Shown piece after piece: positions 33,055 to 41,045 of a DNA stretch of 64,000 nucleotides. The translations under genes were made by a program, and so were the position numbers. The notes under the pieces were generated by a model that worked only from the letters and a program-made list of their open reading frames with translations, was not told where the DNA came from and ran no database searches. How positions within the stretch are numbered: position 1 is the stretch's first letter; every line of letters starts with the position of its first letter. Source of the DNA: [Mycobacterium] fortunisiensis (GTDB lineage: Bacteria; Actinomycetota; Actinomycetes; Mycobacteriales; Mycobacteriaceae); assembly GCF_019050325.1 (NCBI RefSeq), contig NZ_VOMB01000020.1, positions 434,001-498,000 on the forward strand. The letters run 5' to 3'.

Positions 33055-35097
33055 CTACTGCTCGGGCACGTTCCGTTCGATCTCGTCGAGCCAGATCCGC
33101 GCCGACATGTCCGACGGCGCCCGCCAGTCCCCGCGGGGCGACAGCGCGCCACCGTGCGACACCTTGGGACCGTTGGGCAACGCCGAGCGCTTGAACTGTG
33201 CGAACGAGTAGAACCGCTGCGCGAAGACCTGCAGCCAGTGCCGGATCTCCTTGAGCGAGTACGCCGGCCGCTTGTCCTCCGGAAAGCCGGCCGGCCAGTC
33301 ACCGAGGGCCGCGTCGCGCCAGGCGTGCCAGGCCAGGAAGGCCACCTTCGACGGCCGGAACCCGTAGCGCAGCACCTGGAACAGCGAGAAGTCTTGCAGC
33401 ACATAGGGACCGACCTTGGCCTCGCTGCTCTGGATCTCCTCGTCCTCACCGGTGGGCACCAGCTCCGGGGTGATCTCGGTGTCCAGCACCGATTGCAGCA
33501 CCTCGTTCACCTCGGACCCGAACTCCGCCGACGAGATCACCCACCGGATCAGATGCTGGATCAGGGTTTTCGGCACCCCGCCGTTGACGTTGTAGTGCGA
33601 CATCTGGTCGCCGACCCCGTAGGTCGACCAGCCCAGCGCCAACTCCGACAGGTCGCCGGTGCCGAGCACGATACCGCCGCGCTGGTTGGCCAGCCGGAAC
33701 AGGTAATCGGTGCGCAGTCCGGCCTGCACGTTCTCGAAGGTGACGTCGTAGACCTTTTCACCACGACCGAACGGGTGGTCCATCTCGGTGAGCATCAGCT
33801 CGGCGGTCTTCTTGATGTCGATCTCTTCGAACGTCACGCCCAGCGCCCGGCTCAACCGGATGGCGTTGTTCTTGGTCCGGTCACCGGTGGCGAAGCCGGG
33901 CAGGGTGAACGCGAGAATGTCGCTGCGCGGCCGGTTCTCCCGGTCCATCGCCCGGGCCGCCACAATCAGGGCATGGGTGGAATCCAAACCGCCCGACACC
34001 CCGATCACCACCTTCGGGTAGTTCAGGGCCCGCAACCGCTGCTCCAGGCCGGAGACCTGAATGTTGTAGGCCTCGTAGCAATCCTGTTGCAGCCGTGCCG
34101 GATTCGACGGCACAAAAGGAAACCGCTCGATCTCGCGCAGCAGCCCGATGTCACCGGTGGGCGGATCGAGCTGGAACTCGATGCGGCGGAACGCATCCAC
34201 CATCTGTCCGTGATGGCGGGCGTTGTCGTCGAACGTCCCCATCCGCAACCGTTCGGCGCGCAGCAACTCCAAGTCCACATCGGCCACCGCACGTCGTTCA
34301 CCGCGTGGGAAGCGCTCGCTCTCGGCGAGCAGCACGCCGTTCTCCCAGATCATTGTCTGGCCGTCCCAAGCCAGGTCGGTGGTCGACTCCCCCTCACCGG
34401 CCGCGGCGTAGACGTAGGCGGCCAGGCACCGTGAGGAAGCCGAACGCGCCAGCAGACACCGGTCCTCGGCACGGCCCACGGTGATCGGGCTGCCCGACAG
34501 GTTGGCCAGCACCGTGGCCCCGGCCAACGCGGCCTGCGCGCTCGGCGGGATCGGCACGAACATGTCTTCGCAGATCTCGACGTGCAGCACCAACTCGGGC
34601 AGGTCAGAGGCGACGAACAGCAGATCCGGGCCGAACGGAACCTCTGCGCCGGCCACCCGGATGGTGCCACGCATGTCGTCACCGGCGGCCATCTGCCGGC
34701 GTTCGTAGAACTCCCGGTAGGTCGGCAGATAGGACTTGGGCGCCACGCCCAGCACCGCGCCGCGGTGGATCACCACCGCCGCGTTGTAGATCCGGTGCCG
34801 GTGCCGCAGCGGTGCACCGACGACCAGCACCGGGGTCAACACCACCGAAGCGGCGACGATCTCGATGAGGGCCTGCTCCACCGACTCCAGCAGCGCGTCC
34901 TGCTGCAGGATGTCGTCGATCGAGTAACCCGACAACGTCAACTCGGGAAACACCGCGACGGCCACGCCGTCGTCGTGACAGGCCTGCGCCAGCCGCAACA
35001 CCGATTCGGCGTTCGCCGGCGGATCCGCCAGTGCCGTGTGATGCGTGCAGGCGGCAACCCGCGCAAAACCATGGTGGTAGGCGCTGTAGAAGTCCAT
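33055..35097 (-). CDS. nadE: Glutamine-dependent NAD+ synthetase
   Basis: 680 residues from the ATG at 35097 (MDFYSAYHHGF...), matching the mycobacterial two-domain enzyme of about 679. The N-terminal nitrilase-type amidotransferase has the Glu (FPELTLSG), Lys (APKSYLPTYREF) and Cys (HVEICEDMF) triad. The C-terminal synthetase has the ATP-pyrophosphatase loop VIGVSGGLDSTHA. It amidates deamido-NAD using glutamine with ammonia tunnelled between domains. It is the last step of NAD synthesis and essential in M. tuberculosis. It is divergent from the cysteine hydrolase gene, 57 bp apart. Confidence 0.98.
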   Translation of the reverse strand: MDFYSAYHHGFARVAACTHHTALADPPANAESVLRLAQACHDDGVAVAVFPELTLSGYSIDDILQQDALLESVEQALIEIVAASVVLTPVLVVGAPLRHRHRIYNAAVVIHRGAVLGVAPKSYLPTYREFYERRQMAAGDDMRGTIRVAGAEVPFGPDLLFVASDLPELVLHVEICEDMFVPIPPSAQAALAGATVLANLSGSPITVGRAEDRCLLARSASSRCLAAYVYAAAGEGESTTDLAWDGQTMIWENGVLLAESERFPRGERRAVADVDLELLRAERLRMGTFDDNARHHGQMVDAFRRIEFQLDPPTGDIGLLREIERFPFVPSNPARLQQDCYEAYNIQVSGLEQRLRALNYPKVVIGVSGGLDSTHALIVAARAMDRENRPRSDILAFTLPGFATGDRTKNNAIRLSRALGVTFEEIDIKKTAELMLTEMDHPFGRGEKVYDVTFENVQAGLRTDYLFRLANQRGGIVLGTGDLSELALGWSTYGVGDQMSHYNVNGGVPKTLIQHLIRWVISSAEFGSEVNEVLQSVLDTEITPELVPTGEDEEIQSSEAKVGPYVLQDFSLFQVLRYGFRPSKVAFLAWHAWRDAALGDWPAGFPEDKRPAYSLKEIRHWLQVFAQRFYSFAQFKRSALPNGPKVSHGGALSPRGDWRAPSDMSARIWLDEIERNVPEQ

Positions 35098-35154
35098 CGG
35101 GGCCATTGTCACCCGAAAAGTGTCAAGATCGGGCCATCGGGTACCAAATGACGC

Positions 35155-35694
35155 ATGAGTGATACCGCCGTGGTGGTTGTGGACATGCTCAATCAATACC
35201 GGCACGAGGATGCCGAACAGTTGGCGCCCAACGTGGCCACGATCATCGATCCGCTGGTCGGACTGATCGAGAGTGCGCGGCGCCGCGACGACGTGGACCT
35301 GATCTACGTCAACGACAACTACGGTGATTTCACCGCACAGTTCAGCGACATCGTCGCGGCGGCGCTGGCCGGGGCGCACCCGGACCTGGTGCGTCCGATC
35401 GTGCCCGCCGACGGCTGCCTCCTGCTGACCAAGGTGCGCCACAGCGTGTTCTACGCCACCGCGCTGGACTACCTGCTGGGCCGGTTGGGCACCCGCCGGG
35501 TGGTCCTGGCCGGACAGGTCACCGAGCAGTGCATCCTCTACAGCGCGCTGGATGCCTACGTCCGGCATTTCGACGTGGTGATCCCCTCCGACGCCGTGGC
35601 CCACATCGACGCCGACCTGGGTGATGCGGCGCTGCAGATGATGCGGCGCAACATGAGTGCCGAGGTGGTACCCGCCGCCCACTGCCTCAGATGA
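35155..35694 (+). CDS. Isochorismatase-fold cysteine hydrolase
   Basis: 179 residues. The catalytic triad of the family is Asp in VVVVDMLNQY, Lys in LLLTKVRHSVFY, and Cys in GQVTEQCILYSALDAY, the last after a V-T cis-peptide type turn. Such enzymes cleave C-O or C-N bonds (isochorismatases, amidases, nicotinamidases). The zinc-binding DxHxxxH motif of nicotinamidases is missing, so that function is unlikely despite the nadE neighbour. Substrate unknown. Confidence 0.9.
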   Translation: MSDTAVVVVDMLNQYRHEDAEQLAPNVATIIDPLVGLIESARRRDDVDLIYVNDNYGDFTAQFSDIVAAALAGAHPDLVRPIVPADGCLLLTKVRHSVFYATALDYLLGRLGTRRVVLAGQVTEQCILYSALDAYVRHFDVVIPSDAVAHIDADLGDAALQMMRRNMSAEVVPAAHCLR

Positions 35695-35697
35695 CCG

Positions 35698-36660
35698 TCA
35701 CGTCAGCGGCGTGGACTCCCGCCATGACTCCACCACTGGCATCAATCCCTCGCCGAGCAACGGCAATTGCCGGATCAGCGACACACAGCTGACCATCATC
35801 AACGTCGCGGCAGCGTCGACAAGGCGCTGCACTTCGGGATTCGTGGTCCGCAGGCCGAATTCTCGCGCCGCGTCGTCGTATTCGGCGACCGCCGCCGGCC
35901 CGGCCAGTGCGAGATCCCACTCCACCGGCCCGGCCAGTGCGAGATCCCACTCCACCGGCCCACAGGTGACGTCCTCGAAATCCGAGAACCGCACCCCATC
36001 GGTGGTCCGGATCACGTTGAGCGCCGGACCATCTCCGTGGATGGTCTGCACACTCACATCGGGGAACCTCGAGTGGAACGCGGCGCGGTCGGCCAGGGCG
36101 GAACGCAGCACCGCGTATTCGCCACGGGCACGGCGAATATCGCTCGGCAGCAGCACGGGTGCGTCGTCCAAGGCACCGATCAACCCACCGAGCGATCGGT
36201 TGAACGGGGTGAGAAACGCCAATTCCTGCGGATACCGCGCCAGGGCTGCGTGCAGCGTCGCTGCCTGCGCCATCGGGACGGCCGAGTACGGCTCGTGGTC
36301 CGCGGCGACATCGGCCAAATCCCAGAACGTCATTCCGAAGCCGCCCCGGCGTACCGGCGACCGGGGCAACTGTGGTGCCGGTGCCACGACGGGCACTCCC
36401 TGACTGTCGAGCCACGCCGCCACGTCCAATTCGCGCTGCTGCCGCTCAGCCTGGTCCTGCCGGGTCATCCCCGGCGGCAACACCACCTGGACGCGGGCCA
36501 CCACCGGGGTCGGTTCGAGGTGCGCGACGACCGAGAACGCGTCGTGCAGCACGGTCGCCTTCTCGGCGGCCAAGCCCAGCGCACGCCCGGCTTCCAGCGC
36601 GGCCTGGGCCGCGCGCCGGGTACGGTCAGCCAGGTCAGGGGGCGGCAGGGACGTAGGCAT
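35698..36660 (-). CDS. Aminoglycoside phosphotransferase-family kinase with internal duplication
   Basis: 320 residues with the APH/choline-kinase core: Brenner-type loop QTIHGDGPALNVI (catalytic Asp and Mg-binding Asn) and the metal-binding RFSDFEDVTCGP. Directly after it the segment GPVEWDLALA occurs twice in tandem, encoded by a perfect 30-bp DNA repeat. In relatives one W/E-rich copy follows the DFE/DFD motif, so the extra ten residues should lengthen the helix behind the active site. The conserved invariant lysine region is around VVARVQVVL. Substrate unknown; not evidence of drug resistance. It is convergent with the hydrolase gene, 3 bp apart. Confidence 0.85.
   Translation of the reverse strand: MPTSLPPPDLADRTRRAAQAALEAGRALGLAAEKATVLHDAFSVVAHLEPTPVVARVQVVLPPGMTRQDQAERQQRELDVAAWLDSQGVPVVAPAPQLPRSPVRRGGFGMTFWDLADVAADHEPYSAVPMAQAATLHAALARYPQELAFLTPFNRSLGGLIGALDDAPVLLPSDIRRARGEYAVLRSALADRAAFHSRFPDVSVQTIHGDGPALNVIRTTDGVRFSDFEDVTCGPVEWDLALAGPVEWDLALAGPAAVAEYDDAAREFGLRTTNPEVQRLVDAAATLMMVSCVSLIRQLPLLGEGLMPVVESWRESTPLT
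35895..35960. repeat. Perfect 30-bp tandem repeat inside the phosphotransferase gene
   Basis: Two exact 30-bp units occupy 35901-35930 and 35931-35960, and the last 6 bp of the unit (CCGGCC) also precede the first copy at 35895-35900. The period is a multiple of three, so the frame is kept and ten codons are duplicated. It probably arose by slippage between CCGGCC direct repeats. Confidence 0.95.
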
Positions 36661-36704
36661 GCCGCCACCCTGTCACGGGAAGCAAACGCTTCTCTGAACC
36701 GATC

Positions 36705-36710
36705 TACCCT
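36705..36710 (+). promoter_or_regulatory. Likely -10 box (TACCCT) of a leaderless sirtuin gene
   Basis: TACCCT fits TANNNT and ends 7 nt before the GTG at 36718, with no ribosome-binding site between. This supports GTG 36718 as the true start and a leaderless transcript. Confidence 0.5.
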
Positions 36711-36717
36711 GGGATCC

Positions 36718-37569
36718 GTGGATGCCCCCGAACTCGTCGCCCTGTTGCAAGGCCGCCGTGTCGCGGTGCTGACCGGCGCCGGGATGTCCACCGATTCCGG
36801 GATCCCCGACTACCGCGGCCCGGATTCCCCGCCGAGCAATCCCATGACGATCCGGCAGTTCACCTCCGATCCAGTGTTCCGCCGGCGCTACTGGGCCCGT
36901 AATCACGTCGGCTGGCGGCACATGGACGAGACGCTGCCCAACGCCGGGCACCGCGGGCTGGCCGCGCTGGAAGCCGCCGGTGTGGTCACCGGGTTGATCA
37001 CCCAGAACGTGGATCTGCTGCACAGCAAGGCCGGTAGCCGCTCGGTGGTGAACCTGCACGGCACCTACGCGCAGGTGGTCTGCCTGGAGTGCGGCGCGAC
37101 CATGAGCCGTGCCGGCCTGGCCGACCTGCTGGAGGCGGCCAATCCGGGCTTCTTGGAGCGCGCGGAATCGGTCGGTGGCATCGCGGTGGCACCCGATGCC
37201 GACGCTGTGGTGCACCAGACCGAATCGTTCGTCGTCGTGGACTGTCCGGCGTGTGCGGGCATGCTCAAGCCCGACATCGTCTACTTCGGCGAAAGTGTCC
37301 CCAAAGACCGTGTCGAGCAAGCCTATTCGATGGTCGCCGGCGCCGAGGCGCTGCTGGTGGCGGGTTCCTCACTGACCGTGTACTCCGGCTATCGGTTCGT
37401 CCGGCACGCGGTCGCACACGGCATCCCGGTGGCGATCGTCAATCGCGGCCCGACCCGCGGCGACGACCTGGCCACCGTCAAGGTCGAGGCGGGGTGTTCG
37501 GAGATGCTGGCCCTGTTGGCCGGCGAACTCAGTGATTTGTGCACCTCTACCGGCGCCCACCGCCGGTAG
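36718..37569 (+). CDS. Sir2-family NAD-dependent protein deacylase
   Basis: 283 residues from a GTG start. Sirtuin motifs are complete: GAGMSTDSGIPDYRG, TQNVDLLHSKAG, catalytic histidine in VVNLHGTYAQVVC, zinc cysteines CLEC and CPAC, then PDIVYFGESVP and VAGSSLTVYSG. The pattern LHSKAGS and overall length suit the class II (SIRT4-like) group. It removes acyl groups from lysine using NAD, releasing nicotinamide. The final codons lie inside a 22-bp perfect inverted repeat shared with the end of proB. The gene is divergent from the phosphotransferase gene. Confidence 0.93.
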   Translation: MDAPELVALLQGRRVAVLTGAGMSTDSGIPDYRGPDSPPSNPMTIRQFTSDPVFRRRYWARNHVGWRHMDETLPNAGHRGLAALEAAGVVTGLITQNVDLLHSKAGSRSVVNLHGTYAQVVCLECGATMSRAGLADLLEAANPGFLERAESVGGIAVAPDADAVVHQTESFVVVDCPACAGMLKPDIVYFGESVPKDRVEQAYSMVAGAEALLVAGSSLTVYSGYRFVRHAVAHGIPVAIVNRGPTRGDDLATVKVEAGCSEMLALLAGELSDLCTSTGAHRR

Positions 37570-37582
37570 AGGTGCACAAATC
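37534..37582. terminator. Long perfect hairpin between convergent sirtuin gene and proB
   Basis: The arms 37534-37555 and 37561-37582 are exact 22-nt inverted repeats with a 5-nt loop (CCCAC). The arm begins GATTTGTGCACC and its mate ends GGTGCACAAATC. The sirtuin stop codon lies in the right arm and the proB stop lies 2 nt past it. The stem ends in AT-rich pairs on both strands, giving U-rich 3' flanks either way (CAAATC, read both ways), so a bidirectional terminator is likely. Confidence 0.8.
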
Positions 37583-37583
37583 C

Positions 37584-38702
37584 CTAGAGCGCGACGAGAT
37601 CGTCGGCGTGTACCGCGGGCCGGCGCAGCTCAGCCGGCAGGTCCGGGGTGGACCGGCCGATGATCGCGGCCAATTCCGACGCCTCATAGGCCACCACGCC
37701 ACGTGCCACCGTCTGCCCGTCAAGCCCCCGCAGATCCACCACATCCCCACCGTGGAAATGTCCGGTGACTTCGGTGATCCCGGCTGGAAGCAACGAGCGT
37801 CGTTGTTTGACCACCGCCCGCACCGCACCGTCGTCCAGGGTCAGCGCCCCGTGCGACTCCGCGGCGTGACGCACCCAGAATCGGCGCGCCGACATCCGCT
37901 CCGGCCGTGGCGCGAACACGGTACCGACGGAGGCAGCACTGAGGGCGGCGGCGGCGTCGGAGGCGGCGGCCAACAACACCGGCACGCCGGCATCGGCGGC
38001 CAGCAGGGCCGAGGACAGCTTCGAGGCCATGCCCCCGGTACCGAGGTGGCTGCCGCCGCCGGCCACCACCCCGTCGAGGTCACCGTGAGCGGCCACCTCG
38101 GGGATGAAGCGCGCGTTTCCTTTTCGCGGATCAGAGTCGTACAGGCCGTCGATGTCGGACAGCAGGACCAACGCGTCGGCGCCGACCAGCTGGGCCACCA
38201 ACGCCGAAAGCCGGTCGTTGTCGCCGAATCGGATCTCGTTGGTGGCCACGGTGTCGTTCTCGTTGACGATGGCCACCGCGTGCAGGGCGCGCAGCCGGTC
38301 CAGGGTGCGCTGGGCGTTGTTGTGTTGCACCCGCATCGCGATGTCGTGGGCGGTCAGCAGCACCTGTCCGACGGTGCGGTTGTAGACCCCGAACGCCGAA
38401 CTCCAGGCATTGACCAGGGCCACCTGCCCCACGCTGGCGGCCGCCTGCTTGGTCGCCAGGTCAGTTGGGCGCCTGGACAACCCGAGCGGCTCGATACCAG
38501 CAGCGATGGCCCCCGAGGACACGATCACCACGTCTGAGCCGGCCCGCATCCGGGCCTCGATGGCCTCCACGAGGACCGCCAGCCGGCCGGCGTCGAATAC
38601 ACCCGAGGGCGTGGTGAGTGCGGTGGTGCCGATCTTGACGACAACACTGCGGGCGGTGCGAATGGCCTCGCGGTGAACGGATATGTCGGGGTGGACGCTC
38701 AC
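37584..38702 (-). CDS. proB: Glutamate 5-kinase
   Basis: 372 residues: amino-acid kinase domain (ARSVVVKIGTTALT, SSGAIAAGIEPLGLSRRP, NENDTVATNEIRFGDNDRLSALVA) and a C-terminal PUA domain (DGAVRAVVKQRRSLLPAGITEVTGHFHGGDVVDL). It phosphorylates glutamate, the first and feedback-regulated step of proline synthesis. The start overlaps the obg stop by 4 nt (ATGA type), the standard rplU-rpmA-obg-proB order. Confidence 0.97.
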   Translation of the reverse strand: MSVHPDISVHREAIRTARSVVVKIGTTALTTPSGVFDAGRLAVLVEAIEARMRAGSDVVIVSSGAIAAGIEPLGLSRRPTDLATKQAAASVGQVALVNAWSSAFGVYNRTVGQVLLTAHDIAMRVQHNNAQRTLDRLRALHAVAIVNENDTVATNEIRFGDNDRLSALVAQLVGADALVLLSDIDGLYDSDPRKGNARFIPEVAAHGDLDGVVAGGGSHLGTGGMASKLSSALLAADAGVPVLLAAASDAAAALSAASVGTVFAPRPERMSARRFWVRHAAESHGALTLDDGAVRAVVKQRRSLLPAGITEVTGHFHGGDVVDLRGLDGQTVARGVVAYEASELAAIIGRSTPDLPAELRRPAVHADDLVAL

Positions 38703-40147
38703 GCGTCCTCACTCCCGGACCGGCGCCGTTCGCGCCGGGCCGCCTTACGCTCGGCCGCGCCCACCCGGTCGGTCTGCTCAAGGCGCACATCGGTGCCGCG
38801 TCCGGTCAGCGGAACGTCAATGCCGGCGGGGGTCTGCGGCTCCCAGTCGAAGGTCATGTCGCCGATGGTCACCGCGCAGCCGGGTTTGGCGCCCAGCCGG
38901 AACAACTCGTCCTCGACACCCAACCGGGCCAACCGGTCACCGAGGTACCCGACGGCCTCGTCGTTGGCGAAGTCGGTCTGCGCGATCCAGCGCTCGGGAC
39001 GAGTCCCGCGCACGATGAATCCGCCGTAGCCGTCGGTCTCCACGGTGAAGCCGCTCTCGTCGACGGCGATCGGCCGGATCACGGGACGTCTGGGCACCAC
39101 TGCCGGCTGCGCGTCGCGGTAGGCCTTGACCATCTCCCACAACGCAAAGATCAACGGGCGCAGGCCATCACGGCTGACCGTCGAGATCTCGTACACCGGC
39201 CAGCCGAACCGTTCGGCCACCTCGTCACGCACGAAGTCGGCCAACTCCCGGGCGTCAGGCACGTCAATCTTGTTGAGGACCACCGCACGTGGCCGCGACG
39301 CCAGATCCCCCAGGGTGGAATCACCCTGCAGGGTCGGCGTGTACGCCGCGAGTTCGGCTTCCAATGCCTCGATGTCGGAGATCGGGTCACGCCCGGGTTC
39401 CATAGTGGCGCAGTCCACGACATGCACGAGCACCGCGCAGCGCTCCAGGTGCCGCAGGAAATCCAGGCCCAGGCCCCGGCCGTCGGAAGCACCGGGAATC
39501 AGGCCGGGAACGTCGGCGACGGTGAAGGTGTTGTCACCGGCCGACACCACGCCCAGATTGGGCACCAGGGTGGTGAACGGATAGTCGGCGATCTTGGGCT
39601 TGGCCGCCGAGATGGTCGACACCAGAGAGGATTTGCCGGCCGAGGGGAAACCGATCAGACCGACATCGGCAACGGTCTTGAGCTCGAGCGTGAGATCACG
39701 CGTCTGCCCTTTTTCGCCGAGCAGGGCGAAACCGGGGGCTTTGCGGGCCCGGGAGGCCAATGCGGCGTTGCCGAGCCCGCCGCGGCCACCGGCGGCGGCC
39801 TCGAATCGGGTACCGGCACCGACCAGGTCGGCCAGCATCTTGCCGTTCTCGTCGAGCACGACAGTGCCGTCTGGAACTCGCACGATCAGATCGTCGCCGG
39901 CCGCACCGTCACGGTTGCTGCCCGCCCCCTGCTTACCGGACGGGGCGACCACATGCGGGTGGAAATGGAAGTCCAGCAGGGTGTGCACCTGCGGATCGAC
40001 GACGAGCACGATGCTGCCGCCGCGTCCGCCGTTGCCGCCGTCAGGACCGCCGAGCGGTTTGAACTTCTCGCGATGCACCGAGGCGCAGCCATTGCCGCCG
40101 TTGCCTGCGCTCGCGTGAATGACGACGCGGTCGACAAACCGGGGCAT
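38699..40147 (-). CDS. obg: Obg/CgtA GTPase
   Basis: 482 residues. The glycine-rich Obg fold (RVVIHASAGNGGNGCASVHREKFKPLGGPDGGNGGRGG) is followed by the G domain (GFPSAGKSSLVSTISAAKPKIADYPFTTLVPNLG; NKIDVPD) and a C-terminal OCT domain. Obg binds the 50S subunit and (p)ppGpp and is essential in ribosome assembly and stress control. The GGAGAGGA ribosome-binding site is partly within a long hairpin upstream, see that entry. Confidence 0.98.
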   Translation of the reverse strand: MPRFVDRVVIHASAGNGGNGCASVHREKFKPLGGPDGGNGGRGGSIVLVVDPQVHTLLDFHFHPHVVAPSGKQGAGSNRDGAAGDDLIVRVPDGTVVLDENGKMLADLVGAGTRFEAAAGGRGGLGNAALASRARKAPGFALLGEKGQTRDLTLELKTVADVGLIGFPSAGKSSLVSTISAAKPKIADYPFTTLVPNLGVVSAGDNTFTVADVPGLIPGASDGRGLGLDFLRHLERCAVLVHVVDCATMEPGRDPISDIEALEAELAAYTPTLQGDSTLGDLASRPRAVVLNKIDVPDARELADFVRDEVAERFGWPVYEISTVSRDGLRPLIFALWEMVKAYRDAQPAVVPRRPVIRPIAVDESGFTVETDGYGGFIVRGTRPERWIAQTDFANDEAVGYLGDRLARLGVEDELFRLGAKPGCAVTIGDMTFDWEPQTPAGIDVPLTGRGTDVRLEQTDRVGAAERKAARRERRRSGSEDA

Positions 40148-40156
40148 CGGACATCC

Positions 40157-40225
40157 TCTCCGTCGAATGTGAAGCTATCGCGATAGTCCTATCGAGAACT
40201 CGCAGCTGCTTCACATTCGCGGAGA
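40157..40225 (-). promoter_or_regulatory. Long hairpin in the rpmA-obg spacer covering the obg ribosome-binding site
   Basis: On the minus strand the arms 40225-40208 and 40175-40157 pair over 18 bp with one bulged base; the core CGAATGTGAAGC/GCTTCACATTCG is perfect. The 32-nt loop contains the self-complementary CTATCGCGATAG. The 3' arm ends in GGAGA, which is the first part of the obg ribosome-binding site (GGAGAGGA, 7 nt before the ATG). No T-tract follows, so a translational or RNA-processing role is more likely than termination. Confidence 0.7.
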
Positions 40226-40237
40226 ATCCTCTTGGTC

Positions 40238-40504
40238 TCAGGCCTCCGGGCGCGGCACGGGAACGATGTTCACGTGCTTGCGGCCACGCTTGGAGCCGAA
40301 CTCGACGGCGCCGGGGGCCAACGCGAACAGCGTGTCGTCGCCGCCACGGCCGACGTTCACGCCGGGGTGGAAGTGGGTACCGCGCTGGCGGACGAGGATC
40401 TCGCCGGCCTTGACGACCTGACCACCGAACCGCTTGACGCCGAGCCGCTGTGCTGCGGATTCACGACCGTTACGAGAGCTGGAAGCGCCCTTCTTGTGTG
40501 CCAT
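40238..40504 (-). CDS. rpmA: 50S ribosomal protein L27 (bL27)
   Basis: 88 residues: MAHKKGASSSRNGRESAAQRLGVKRFGGQVVKAGEILVRQRGTHFHPG, the standard L27, whose N-terminus reaches the peptidyl-transferase centre. No Firmicutes-type N-terminal leader is present. It follows rplU by 13 bp in the rplU-rpmA-obg-proB operon. Confidence 0.98.
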   Translation of the reverse strand: MAHKKGASSSRNGRESAAQRLGVKRFGGQVVKAGEILVRQRGTHFHPGVNVGRGGDDTLFALAPGAVEFGSKRGRKHVNIVPVPRPEA

Positions 40505-40517
40505 GTCGTTCGCTCCC

Positions 40518-40829
40518 TTACTTGATGCCGGTGACCTTGAGCACGGTCAGCTGCTGACGGTGCCCCTGCCGCTTGTGGTAGCCGGTCTTGTTCTTGAACT
40601 TGTGGATGCGGATCTTGGGACCCTTGGTGTGCTCCAGCACCTCGCCGGTCACGGCGACCTTGGCCAGGTCATCAGCCTTGCTGGTGACCTTGGCGCCGTC
40701 GACCACGAGGGCCACGGGCAGCGACACCGACGCGCCGGGCTCGGCGTCGAGCTTCTCAACCTTCACCACGTCACCTGCGGCAACCTTGTACTGCTTGCCA
40801 CCGGTCTTGACGATTGCGTATGTCGCCAT
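40518..40829 (-). CDS. rplU: 50S ribosomal protein L21 (bL21)
   Basis: 103 residues: MATYAIVKTGGKQYKVAAGDVVKVEKLDAEPG and the C-terminal KNKTGYHKRQGHRQQLTVLKVTGI are diagnostic of bL21, which binds 23S rRNA. It is the first gene of the operon; the upstream leader is about 115 nt. Confidence 0.98.
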   Translation of the reverse strand: MATYAIVKTGGKQYKVAAGDVVKVEKLDAEPGASVSLPVALVVDGAKVTSKADDLAKVAVTGEVLEHTKGPKIRIHKFKNKTGYHKRQGHRQQLTVLKVTGIK

Positions 40830-40945
40830 CGTGTCCTCTGCTCTGCTGCTCTCTGCGGGCGCGCGCTACCGGTCGGTGCGTGCGCGGGTCTTGGGTGGCG
40901 GGATACCCCGCCGTCACCGGCCTGGACTACAGGCTCTGGAGACAA

Positions 40946-40967
40946 CTGGTCAAGGGTACTTGACCAG
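40946..40967. repeat. 9-bp perfect inverted repeat over the rplU promoter -10 box
   Basis: CTGGTCAAG (40946-40954) and CTTGACCAG (40959-40967) enclose GGTA. The repeat is centred on the -10 hexamer of the rplU promoter. As it also lies about 80 nt beyond the rne stop, it could end rne transcripts, but the 3' flank has only TTGT. An operator is the alternative. Confidence 0.6.
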
Positions 40968-40982
40968 CGGGTAGAGGGTCAA
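40953..40982 (-). promoter_or_regulatory. Probable rplU operon promoter
   Basis: On the minus strand TTGACC (40982-40977) and TACCCT (40958-40953) are separated by 18 bp, a good housekeeping-sigma match. Transcription would start near 40946, giving a leader of about 115 nt. Confidence 0.65.
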
Positions 40983-41045
40983 ACCGACCCAAAGAACGTG
41001 CATCGGCGCGGTCTCCACCGGTCATAGGGTAGACGCATGGCCGCC

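Noticed and set aside
35155..35694. Nicotinamidase (PncA-like) reading of the hydrolase next to nadE
   Set aside because: The Asp-Lys-Cys triad is present but the metal-binding DxHxxxH motif is missing, so NAD salvage cannot be claimed from position alone.
35698..36660. Aminoglycoside resistance gene
   Set aside because: Only the general APH fold is supported; most actinobacterial members phosphorylate other metabolites.
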